From contig DCLG01000082.1 of the NCBI GenBank assembly GCA_002320935.1, positions 73,550-80,670 of the forward strand: DNA of 7,121 nucleotides, written 5' to 3'. Below, piece after piece: positions 1-6,627 of this stretch; positions within the stretch are counted from its first letter, which is position 1; the number at the start of each line of letters is the position of its first letter. The stretch comes from Pedobacter sp. UBA1654 (lineage in GTDB: Bacteria > Bacteroidota > Bacteroidia > Sphingobacteriales > Sphingobacteriaceae). Both the position numbers and the translations under genes were made by a program. A model generated the notes under the pieces. It searched no databases, was not told where the DNA came from, and saw only the letters and a program-made list of their open reading frames with translations.

Positions 1-272
1 ACAGCTGTTAGATCTGAATAACCTGTTAAAAGAATCCGGATTGGATCTGGGTGTTTTTCAAGAATAGATGCTAAAAATTCAACGCCCGTCATATTTGGCA
101 TGCGTTGATCTGTTAGAATAATGTGTATGTCCTCAGATTCCAAGATCGGTAATGCCTCTTTGCCAGATTCAGCGGTAAACACATTGAAAGTTCTTCTGAA
201 AGAAGCTTTAAACGCATTTAAATTGTGAACTTCATCATCTATATATAATATATTGATCTCTTTTGTGTTCAT
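1..272 (-). CDS. Response regulator, N-terminal receiver domain (partial, runs off the left edge)
   Basis: Reading the minus strand from the ATG at 272-270 gives 90 residues with no stop before the window edge. They form most of a CheY-like receiver: the acidic pair in LYIDDE (D12, D13), the phosphoacceptor D55 in TDQRMP, and the conserved Thr in LLTGY (T83). The signature lysine and any output domain lie outside the window, so the output (HD-type phosphodiesterase, kinase, DNA binding) cannot be named. Aligned without gaps to the receiver of the hybrid kinase at 5542-6627, about 51 of 90 residues match by hand count, and both carry the blocks FKASFRR and RILLTGY. It is divergent from the operon starting at 393, with a 120 bp gap. 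The receiver assignment is secure; the whole-protein function is unknown. Confidence 0.93.
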   Translation of the reverse strand, partial: MNTKEINILYIDDEVHNLNAFKASFRRTFNVFTAESGKEALPILESEDIHIILTDQRMPNMTGVEFLASILEKHPDPIRILLTGYSDLTA

Positions 273-392
273 GTGCTTTAGTGTAACGCAAAAGTGAGGA
301 ATTACATCTATAATTGCTAATTCTCTAGTAAATTAAACTATTTTTGTACGCATAAATTAGAAATTTTCAAGCCGTAATCTATTTTAGTTAAA
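273..392. promoter_or_regulatory. Divergent intergenic region between the response regulator and the operon
   Basis: This 120 bp AT-rich spacer separates two divergent start codons and must hold the promoters for both directions unless they lie inside the genes. A good plus-strand promoter is annotated separately. On the minus strand, CACTTTTG (296-289) matches seven of eight positions of the Bacteroidota -7 box TAnnTTTG, but no TTG lies 17-23 bases upstream of it, so that promoter is weak or uncertain. I saw no convincing inverted repeat or operator. Confidence 0.6.
314..346 (+). promoter_or_regulatory. Bacteroidota-type promoter for the five-gene operon
   Basis: TTG at 314-316, a 22 bp spacer, then TATTTTTG at 339-346 fits the Bacteroidota vegetative promoter pattern TTG-N17-23-TAnnTTTG exactly. 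Transcription would start near 352-356, leaving a leader of about 40 bases before the ATG at 393. This is a pattern match in AT-rich DNA; its position just upstream of the first gene of a co-directional run makes it credible. Confidence 0.6.
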
Positions 393-1811
393 ATGTTAAC
401 ACTCCCCAATCATTCCGTAGAGAAGGATCTTTCTTACGAACCAAAATTCTTCAGAATTTACAACTCAACAGACAGAGACGCACTTGAGGTGCTATTAAAC
501 TCCAAGCCACACATTAGGATTCATGATGAACTTGATTCGCAATTAGATGAGTTGATTAAATCAAAATATCCAAAGAAGAAGCCAGACGCAGAACAACTCC
601 TGGCACTAAAACTCCTGCATTTAGGTGACTTGAGTATGCAAGATTACGGCGTGTGGGTTTATTATCCCTGGTCTGAATGTTTGGTGCACCTTCTTGATGA
701 GGAAGAATTTGTTAACATGCGAACCAACCGAAATGTATACAAAATTACTCCTGAAGAGCGCGACATTCTAGGTAAACAGATCGTGGGCGTAGTTGGACTC
801 TCCGTTGGCCAGTCTGTGTCAGTAACAATGGCAATGGAAAGAGGATTTGGAGAAATACGGCTTGCTGATTTCGATTTATTGGAGTTGTCTAACTTAAACC
901 GTATCCGTACCGGTGTACAAAGCCTTGGCTTACCCAAAGTTGTGATTGTTGCCCGCGAGATTAAAGAAATAGATCCATTCTTAAAGGTTACCTGTTTTAA
1001 TGACGGTTTAACAGAAGAGAACATGGACCGCTTTTTCACGGAAGGCGGAAACCTAAACGTGATTGTAGATGAGTGTGACGGCCTGGATATGAAAATATTA
1101 TTGCGCCATAAAGCCAAGTCATTAGGCATACCCGTTGTAATGGATGCAAGTGACCGCGGAACTGTTGACGTTGAACGTTTTGATCTCGAACCAGAACGTC
1201 CAATTTTGCATGGATTGATTGAACACCTGGATCATACCCAGGTTAAGTACCTCAAGACAAATGAAGATAAGGTACCATTTCTGTTGGCCATGATTGGAGT
1301 GGAAACATTATCCAATCGTCTAAAAGCCTCAATGATTGAAGTTGGACAATCAATCACAACCTGGCCTCAATTGGCTTCAGCTGTAACACTTGGAGGAGCT
1401 TTGTGTGCGGACGTTTGTCGCCGCATCATCCTCGATCAATATCATGAATCCGGAAGATACTGGATCGATATCGAAGAACTTATTGGTGATAAAACCAACA
1501 AGGAAGATGAGGATTACAAAGTTGTTGATCTTACAGCAGCTGAGTTGACACGGGAAGAAATGGAAAGTGCAATTGCAGCGAGCCCGGTTGAAAACGAGTA
1601 CAACATCACCATTCTAGACAAAGACCAGGTTACTGCGCTCGTAACAGCGGCAGGTCTTGCACCATCGGGCGGAAATACACAACCTTGGCGTTTTGTATAC
1701 ACTGATGGCAGACTTTATCTTTTCCACGATGAAAAAGAAGCAGCTTCCTGGATCAATTACAATAATAACGCATCCTATATTGCACTTGGTGCATCGATTG
1801 AAAATATCTAA
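393..1811 (+). CDS. N-terminal product up to the internal stop: E1-like ThiF adenylation domain plus start of nitroreductase domain
   Basis: If the TAA is obeyed, translation gives 472 residues containing a complete ThiF/E1-like domain. Visible are the nucleotide loop GVVGLSVGQS (132-141), the strand end ADFDLLELSNLNR (158-170) with the acidic D159/D161 and the Asn-Arg pair N169-R170, K182 after LGLP, and D226/D229 in VDECDG. E1-like enzymes adenylate a carboxylate with ATP. The usual GxGxxG loop is changed to GLSVGQS, and I see no CxxC zinc pairs and no obvious catalytic cysteine, so classical sulfur-carrier or ubiquitin-like activation is not implied. From residue about 408 the nitroreductase begins with APSGGNTQPWRF (423-434), an FMN-binding type motif, but it ends after only 65 residues and could not fold alone. 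The ATG at 393 lies just downstream of a promoter match and has no clear Shine-Dalgarno, as is common in Bacteroidota. Confidence 0.8.
   Translation: MLTLPNHSVEKDLSYEPKFFRIYNSTDRDALEVLLNSKPHIRIHDELDSQLDELIKSKYPKKKPDAEQLLALKLLHLGDLSMQDYGVWVYYPWSECLVHLLDEEEFVNMRTNRNVYKITPEERDILGKQIVGVVGLSVGQSVSVTMAMERGFGEIRLADFDLLELSNLNRIRTGVQSLGLPKVVIVAREIKEIDPFLKVTCFNDGLTEENMDRFFTEGGNLNVIVDECDGLDMKILLRHKAKSLGIPVVMDASDRGTVDVERFDLEPERPILHGLIEHLDHTQVKYLKTNEDKVPFLLAMIGVETLSNRLKASMIEVGQSITTWPQLASAVTLGGALCADVCRRIILDQYHESGRYWIDIEELIGDKTNKEDEDYKVVDLTAAELTREEMESAIAASPVENEYNITILDKDQVTALVTAAGLAPSGGNTQPWRFVYTDGRLYLFHDEKEAASWINYNNNASYIALGASIENI
1809..1811 (+). other. In-frame TAA interrupting the Rv1355c-family gene
   Basis: The codons around it read Glu-Asn-Ile-TAA-Ile-Lys-Ala-Gly. 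The same frame is open for 472 codons upstream and 293 codons downstream. Other genes in the window end in TAA and TAG, so no stop reassignment is indicated. A single-base change from TTA, AAA, GAA, CAA, TCA or TAT/TAC could create it. Confidence 0.9.
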
Positions 1812-2693
1812 ATCAAAGCCGGAACCCTTGGGCTCAAAGCAAACCCAACCTTATTTCCAAGTCAGAAACACCAAAGGCTTATAGCAAGTATTTATTTCCA
1901 ACCTGCCCAACAGGATGAAATCTATTTTCCTGAGCTCGCGGAAGGCCTGAACCTACGTTTAACAAACCGGAAAAAAGGTAGCGGAGAAAAGATTGATGAT
2001 CAGATTTTGAATAAACTGGCAAATGTTGTCCGTCATACGGATCAGGCAAATCTGGTTATACTCGAAGCGCAAGATGACATTAAGAAGATTGCAGACATCG
2101 TGTCTGCAGTTGAAAGAATTCGATTCATGTACCCTCAAGGTCATCATGACTTCTACACGAAAGAGCTTAAATGGACAAATGAACAAGATGGGCCGGTGGA
2201 AGAAGGTATGGACATAAAAACGTTGGAACTCGCAGAAAGTGATAAAGTGGGCCTCCGTGTAGCTGCTAGTCCTGAGGTGATTAAACTTCTGAACAAATGG
2301 GGCGGCGGCGCTGCCTTTGAAAAGATATCTAAAGGTCCAATTGCATCATCTTCTGCCATTGGATTGATTACGCTACCTGAATATTCACAGCTAAACTACG
2401 TGAATGGCGGGCAGGCCTTACAGCGAGTGTGGACAGCTGCAAACCTGTCTGGACTTTCGCTTCAACCACTTACTGCACCATTCTTTATGTTCTCAATTTT
2501 GAACAGTACAAACGGCGTAGATATGCCTGATTCGATGAAGCAGGAACTTACAACCCTGGAACAACAGATAAATACCATCTTCCCTTCTTTATCTTACAAC
2601 AAAGGGGTCTTCATGTTCAGATTGTCGTATGCTGATGAAGCTACAATCCGGACCGGTAGAAGACCTGTTGATAAAATCTTGCACTTTAGCTAA
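1812..2693 (+). pseudogene. C-terminal nitroreductase fragment downstream of the internal stop
   Basis: The frame continues for 293 codons and holds the rest of the nitroreductase-like domain: KAGTLGLKANPTLFP directly after the stop, the family-like RLTNRK (about 521-526 of the full frame), MDIKTLELAESDKVGLR (about 606-622), a Gly-rich KWGGGAAF and the C-terminal TGRRPVDKILHF. Without the first 65 residues of the domain, the FMN site would be incomplete. Possible reinitiation codons in frame are TTG at 2007, ATG at 2127 and ATG at 2208 (the last preceded by GAAGAAGG), but all lie inside conserved sequence and none looks like a designed start. The protein-coding character is well kept throughout, which argues that the interruption is recent or artefactual. 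Confidence 0.78.
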
Positions 2694-2694
2694 A

Positions 2695-3390
2695 ATGAGA
2701 AAAATAAGATTCAGATCCTTTACGGCGATTACTGACCCGGAAACTTGTGAAGAGTACCTAAAAGAACATGTACAGGTATTGGTTGATTACGGAATTACAA
2801 ACATTACCACGAATAATCGCGAATGGATGAGTTTGCCGACTGTACACGGTGTAGTAGCCGAAGATGAAGAAGGCGTGATCGTTGGAGGCGTAAGGGTTCA
2901 TATCGCCGACGGCGTACATAAGCTCCCGGTTGAAAGTGCAGTGGGCTATATGGATCCTAACGTAGAGAAAGTTATTAATGCCTATGCTGAGCATGGTACA
3001 GGAGAGCTCTGTGGCTTATGGAATGCAAAAAGTGTGGCAGGCATCGGCTTGAGTATTCTGCTGGTAAGAGCAGGAATTGCTATTGTAAACCAGATAAACT
3101 TATCATCTTTGTTTACCATTTGTGCTGACTACACCCTGCCTATGGTTAAAAAGGTAGGCTTTATTGTTGAAGACACACTTGGGAATGCCGGAGAATTCAT
3201 CTATCCGAATGAAAACTACATTGCACGTGTGCTCCGCAAGATGAATGCTGAAACATTGGAAACGGCAGATGAATATGACAGAGACCGGATTTTCGATCTA
3301 AGGAATAATCCAACGCAAAAAACGATTGAACTCGGTCCTAGAGGTGAGATTGAGGTTGACTATCATCTTGTAATCCCCGATTATGAATAG
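2695..3390 (+). CDS. GNAT-fold protein, possibly an N-acyltransferase or autoinducer-synthase-like enzyme
   Basis: 231 residues, with no signal peptide or membrane segment. The ATG at 2695 is chosen because it starts one base after the upstream stop and opens directly on MRKIRFRSFT; an in-frame ATG at 2629 would overlap the upstream gene by 65 bases. The middle looks like a GNAT acyl-CoA/acyl-ACP transferase fold: a strand VIVGGVRVHI (61-70), an acidic strand GELCGLW (103-109), a loop-helix with AGIGLS (115-120) where GNATs bind the pyrophosphate of CoA, then LFTICADYTLPMVKKVGF (139-156), the classic GNAT ending in which a helix runs into KKVGF. Some spacing recalls FeeM/LuxI-type N-acyl synthases more than N-acetyltransferases, but I cannot settle this by eye. 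An extra charged tail (about 190-231) follows the fold. It lies between the E1-like/nitroreductase gene and the sensor kinase and overlaps the latter by 8 bases, so the three are almost certainly co-transcribed. Substrate unknown. Confidence 0.72.
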   Translation: MRKIRFRSFTAITDPETCEEYLKEHVQVLVDYGITNITTNNREWMSLPTVHGVVAEDEEGVIVGGVRVHIADGVHKLPVESAVGYMDPNVEKVINAYAEHGTGELCGLWNAKSVAGIGLSILLVRAGIAIVNQINLSSLFTICADYTLPMVKKVGFIVEDTLGNAGEFIYPNENYIARVLRKMNAETLETADEYDRDRIFDLRNNPTQKTIELGPRGEIEVDYHLVIPDYE

Positions 3391-5527
3391 CAAAAAGCTT
3401 TTTTCTTTTATTTACCTGATGGTGGGTCTGATCTGGTCCACCTTCGGGCAGGAGATTATCCAATTAAATGAAGATAAAGCACTCAACAATTTCGGCAAGA
3501 AGGTTTACCTGCTAACCGACGCAGAACAAAAACTCTTGATTGGCGACGTAATTAACAGGCAGGACTTTATTCTGCTTGATTCAGATGTACCCAACTTAGG
3601 CATAAACCACAATGCTTACTGGTTGAAATTGCACGTTCAGAATTTAACAGATGTAAATCAGTTGGCACTCCAGATCAGGCTTCCGACGCTTGATTATGTG
3701 GACTTCTATCAGGTTTCCGCAGATGGCAAGGTCATTAAGGAAGAGAAGGTTGGTGATAGAAGACCTTACTATAACAGGGAGTTTGACAATCCTTTCAGTA
3801 CATTATTATTTGAGAGCAAGCCCCAGGAAACAACCACCATCTACATCAGGATTTCTGGTTACGAACAATTACAAGTTCCGCTCACATTGGCAACCCAGGA
3901 CCGGCTGCAAAAGAAAAACTCCGATGCTTATATTGTGTTTGGACTATATGCAGGTATTATCTGTGTCATGTTCATCTACAATTTGTTTCTGTACTTGTCT
4001 ACGCGGGACGAGACCTACCTCTACTACATCGTTTACTTGTTTTTTATCGGATTGTTACAAGCGAACTTCCAAGGTTTTCCATTCAAGTACCTTTGGCCGG
4101 ACAATATGTGGATATCTACCCACGCGGTATATATCTTAACTCCTCTGGGCGCCTTAACGGCTTTGGAGTTTATGCGTAAATTCCTGCACACGAAACAACT
4201 ACTTCCAAAGCACAATAGGATCTTAAACTTGTTCTATATTCCTTATGGGATTGCATTGCTGCTTGTTGTATTTGGAGCGCTTTTATATTCTTATCAGCTG
4301 CTGCAAATCACGGCAATGGTTATTGCAATTTATATGCTGATCATTGCATTTAAAACTTACAATAACGGATATAAATCAGCAATATTCTTTATACGCGCAT
4401 GGATTGTGTTCTTGTTAGGCCTTTGCATCTTTGTATTAAAGGACTACAATGTGCTACCATATAACACAGTCACCTACAATATGATGCCATTTGGATCAGC
4501 ACTTGAAGTGATCCTGCTATCGTTTGCATTGGCAGATAAAATCAATATACTAAAGAAAGAAAAGGAAGCCTCGCAGGAGGAAGCCCTGAGAATCTCTCTT
4601 GAAAATGAAAAGCTTATTCTGGAGCAAAATTTCGAATTGGAGAAAAAGGTTAACGAGAGAACCCTGGAGTTGCAACAATCGAATGAAGCTTTGGAAAAAA
4701 CCCTTAGTGAGTTGAAAGATGCACAATCGCAACTTGTCGAGTCGGAGAAGATGGCCGGATTGGGGCAGCTTACAGCGGGCATTGCGCATGAGATTAATAA
4801 TCCCATTAACTTCGTTACAGCCAATATCAAACCTCTGCAATTAGATATTGACGATTTAAATGAGATCATAAGCAAATACGGAAAACTGGATCCGGAAAAT
4901 GATATCAAAGCACAACTGAGCAGCATAGAGAAATTTAAAAAACAGATTGATCTTGACTTTGTACAAACGGAAATCAAAGGCTTGCTTTCTGGCATTGATG
5001 AGGGTGCAAAAAGAACCGCTGAAATTATCAGGAGCTTAAAAAACTTTAGTCGTCTCGATGAAAGCGATACGAAGCCGATAAATCTTAATGAAGGCATTGA
5101 TTCTACCTTCGTGTTGTTACGAAGCACGTTTCCAGCTAATCTTAAAGTAATTAAAAATTATGCGGATATTCCGATGGTGGAGTGTTTGCCTGGAAAAATA
5201 AATCAGGTATTCATGAACATCATTTCAAACGGAATACATGCAATTAAGAATAAACCAGAACAACGTGAAGAAGAACAAATCACAGTAAGCACCTGGCAAG
5301 AAGATAATCTGGTAAAAGTCAGCATAAAAGATACGGGATCTGGCATGAGTGAAGAGACCAAGCAAAAGATATTTGAACCTTTCTTCACCACAAAAGATGT
5401 GGGTGAAGGTACAGGATTAGGGCTTTCAATTGTATTTAGAATTATCGAAAGTCACCATGGTAATATTGATGTTTTGTCTAATATTGGCGAGGGTACTGAA
5501 TTTATTATTACATTGCCTGTAAATTAG
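3383..5527 (+). CDS. 7TMR-DISM sensor histidine kinase
   Basis: 714 residues. A signal peptide spans about 1-22 (positive N-terminus, hydrophobic core, likely cut in FG|QE). Residues about 25-170 are a periplasmic beta-rich 7TMR-DISM extracellular domain (AYWLKLHVQN, IYIRISGYEQ). Seven hydrophobic segments follow at about 182-205, 212-230, 245-262, 285-304, 307-325, 334-352 and 368-386. A coiled coil (about 390-455) leads to the HisKA-like helix with phosphoacceptor H469 in AGIAHEINNP, where E470-x-x-N473 fits the ExxT/N phosphatase motif. The ATPase shows N612/N616 (N box), DTGSGM (650-655), FEPFFTTK (665-672) and GEGTGLGLS (674-682). Known family members sense carbohydrates or other small ligands at the envelope; the ligand here is unknown. 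There is no receiver of its own, so it should signal to the downstream receivers. The ATG overlaps the previous stop (ATGAATAG), which suggests translational coupling. Confidence 0.95.
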   Translation: MNSKKLFSFIYLMVGLIWSTFGQEIIQLNEDKALNNFGKKVYLLTDAEQKLLIGDVINRQDFILLDSDVPNLGINHNAYWLKLHVQNLTDVNQLALQIRLPTLDYVDFYQVSADGKVIKEEKVGDRRPYYNREFDNPFSTLLFESKPQETTTIYIRISGYEQLQVPLTLATQDRLQKKNSDAYIVFGLYAGIICVMFIYNLFLYLSTRDETYLYYIVYLFFIGLLQANFQGFPFKYLWPDNMWISTHAVYILTPLGALTALEFMRKFLHTKQLLPKHNRILNLFYIPYGIALLLVVFGALLYSYQLLQITAMVIAIYMLIIAFKTYNNGYKSAIFFIRAWIVFLLGLCIFVLKDYNVLPYNTVTYNMMPFGSALEVILLSFALADKINILKKEKEASQEEALRISLENEKLILEQNFELEKKVNERTLELQQSNEALEKTLSELKDAQSQLVESEKMAGLGQLTAGIAHEINNPINFVTANIKPLQLDIDDLNEIISKYGKLDPENDIKAQLSSIEKFKKQIDLDFVQTEIKGLLSGIDEGAKRTAEIIRSLKNFSRLDESDTKPINLNEGIDSTFVLLRSTFPANLKVIKNYADIPMVECLPGKINQVFMNIISNGIHAIKNKPEQREEEQITVSTWQEDNLVKVSIKDTGSGMSEETKQKIFEPFFTTKDVGEGTGLGLSIVFRIIESHHGNIDVLSNIGEGTEFIITLPVN

Positions 5528-5530
5528 AAA

Positions 5531-5535
5531 AAGGA
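5531..5535 (+). promoter_or_regulatory. Shine-Dalgarno-like AAGGA before the hybrid kinase
   Basis: AAGGA lies 6 bases before the ATG at 5542, in the 14 bp gap after the sensor kinase stop. It is the only clear ribosome-binding match among the five operon starts and supports the choice of this ATG. Confidence 0.6.
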
Positions 5536-5541
5536 TTTATC

Positions 5542-6627
5542 ATGGATACTCCGTCTGTTAAGGTTCTTTACATAGATGATGAAGAACATAATTTACAAGC
5601 CTTCAAAGCAAGCTTCAGGCGGCAGTATGAAATATATACGGCCATTTCTGCAGCGGAAGGTTTAAAGATTCTTCAAAACATTGACATTAATGTAATTATA
5701 GCCGATCAGAAGATGCCGGAGACTACCGGTGTTCAATTTTTTAAAAGCATTAAAGACACCTTTCCTGATCCTGTAAGAATCCTTTTGACGGGCTACACTG
5801 ATATAGAAGCCCTTGCGGATGCGATTAATCATGGAGACGTCTATCGGTACATCACTAAGCCCTGGAGTGACCTGGAACTTCATAATTCCATTAAGAACGC
5901 CTATGATGCTTATAAGAGTAAAATAGACCTCAGAAATAAAATCTACGAGCTCGAGAAGACCAATGATGAACTGAACCGGTTCATTTACAGCATTTCACAT
6001 GAACTGCGAGCACCACTGGTATCTGTTATCGGGATCGTCAATCTGGTAAAGATGGAAGGCTTATTCAATTCCAGTGGAGAATACTGGAATCTAATTGAGA
6101 TATGTTCTAATAAGCTGGATTTTTATATTCAGAAAACCCTGCAGTACTATAAAAATAATAAAAATGTAGCTGAACATACCCCTGTAGATTTCAAAAGCCT
6201 TGTTGCTGACCTTATAAACCTCTACTCCTATTCGGATAAAGAAACACAGTTTAATGTCAGGATCAACCAGCCAAATGCATTCTATAACGATGCTTTTAGG
6301 ATAGAAGTCATTTTAGGTAATTTGATTAACAATGCAATTAAATACCAAAAATCAACTGAACCAAATAAGTACGTTAATATTGACATTGAAGTAGACGAAC
6401 AACGTGCGGAGATCACCATCAGTGACAATGGCATTGGTATTCTTAATGAACATCTGGAAAAGATGTTCAATCAGTTTTTCAAGAGTAAGATCCACCATGG
6501 TAGTGGATTAGGCTTATTCATCGTAAAAGAAGCCCTAAACAAGATTAATGGTAAAATTGAAGTTACTTCTGACCTCGCTGTAGGCACCACTTTCAAAATA
6601 ACAGTTCCAAATGGGAAACCTAATTAA
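5542..6627 (+). CDS. Cytoplasmic hybrid: receiver domain followed by histidine kinase
   Basis: 361 residues, with no membrane segment. Residues 1-125 form a complete receiver: D12/D13 in YIDDE, phosphoacceptor D55 in ADQKMP, T83 in LLTGY, and K106 in ITKPW. A short coiled coil (about 125-146) joins it to a HisKA helix with H153 in SISHELRAPL, then a HATPase with N260/N264 (N box), DNGIGI (295-300), the F box around MFNQFF (308-313) and GSGLGLFIVKEA (320-331). The order receiver-then-kinase suits an intermediate of a relay: it can be phosphorylated on D55 by the upstream sensor kinase and in turn phosphorylate the single receiver encoded just downstream, which overlaps it by 17 bases. The ExxT/N phosphatase motif next to the histidine is ExxA here (A157), so dephosphorylation of its partner may be weak; this is inferred. 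The receiver is a close paralogue of the divergent one at 1-272. Confidence 0.94.
   Translation: MDTPSVKVLYIDDEEHNLQAFKASFRRQYEIYTAISAAEGLKILQNIDINVIIADQKMPETTGVQFFKSIKDTFPDPVRILLTGYTDIEALADAINHGDVYRYITKPWSDLELHNSIKNAYDAYKSKIDLRNKIYELEKTNDELNRFIYSISHELRAPLVSVIGIVNLVKMEGLFNSSGEYWNLIEICSNKLDFYIQKTLQYYKNNKNVAEHTPVDFKSLVADLINLYSYSDKETQFNVRINQPNAFYNDAFRIEVILGNLINNAIKYQKSTEPNKYVNIDIEVDEQRAEITISDNGIGILNEHLEKMFNQFFKSKIHHGSGLGLFIVKEALNKINGKIEVTSDLAVGTTFKITVPNGKPN

Larger units (their letters stand above)
393..2693 (+). pseudogene. Rv1355c (MoeY-like) family ThiF/E1-like plus nitroreductase fusion, interrupted by one in-frame stop
   Basis: One reading frame runs 767 codons from the ATG at 393 to the TAA at 2691-2693, broken only by TAA at codon 473 (1809-1811). 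Residues about 1-125 are an N-terminal extension, about 126-375 an E1/ThiF-like Rossmann adenylation domain, and about 408-766 a nitroreductase-like FMN-binding domain that spans the stop. This order and length fit the Rv1355c family; the M. tuberculosis member, annotated as possible molybdopterin protein MoeY, is about 715 residues. There is no frameshift, no other stop and no insertion, so the lesion is a single codon. Family nitroreductases carry a hydrophobic residue after the IEN motif, so TTA (Leu) changed to TAA is the simplest origin; this is inferred. The substrate of the family is not established. The gene heads the operon, with 1 bp to the next gene. It may be a true recent pseudogene, a split gene, or a sequencing error. 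Confidence 0.8.

Noticed and set aside
662..1129. A 155-codon open frame on the minus strand inside the E1-like domain
   Set aside because: It is low-complexity, Ser/Arg/Thr-rich shadow sequence opposite conserved ThiF motifs; no promoter or motif supports it.
1809..1811. TAA as a recoded or sense codon
   Set aside because: TAA is used as a normal terminator for other genes here, and TAA recoding is not expected in Bacteroidota; mutation or sequencing error is simpler.
1657..1884. A 75-codon plus-strand frame bridging the internal stop, which might suggest a programmed frameshift
   Set aside because: The family sequence continues in the original frame right after the TAA (KAGTLGLKANPTLFP), so no frame change is needed; the other frame has no nitroreductase features.
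2629..2694. An in-frame ATG at 2629 that would lengthen the GNAT-like protein by 22 residues
   Set aside because: It would overlap the upstream gene by 65 bases and add a segment unlike the fold. The ATG at 2695 follows the upstream stop by one base and opens directly on the MRKIRF strand.
4474..5127. A 217-codon open frame on the minus strand inside the sensor kinase
   Set aside because: It lies fully inside a clearly coding 7TMR-DISM kinase, is Ser/Phe/Leu-rich as expected for an antisense shadow, and shows no domain motif.
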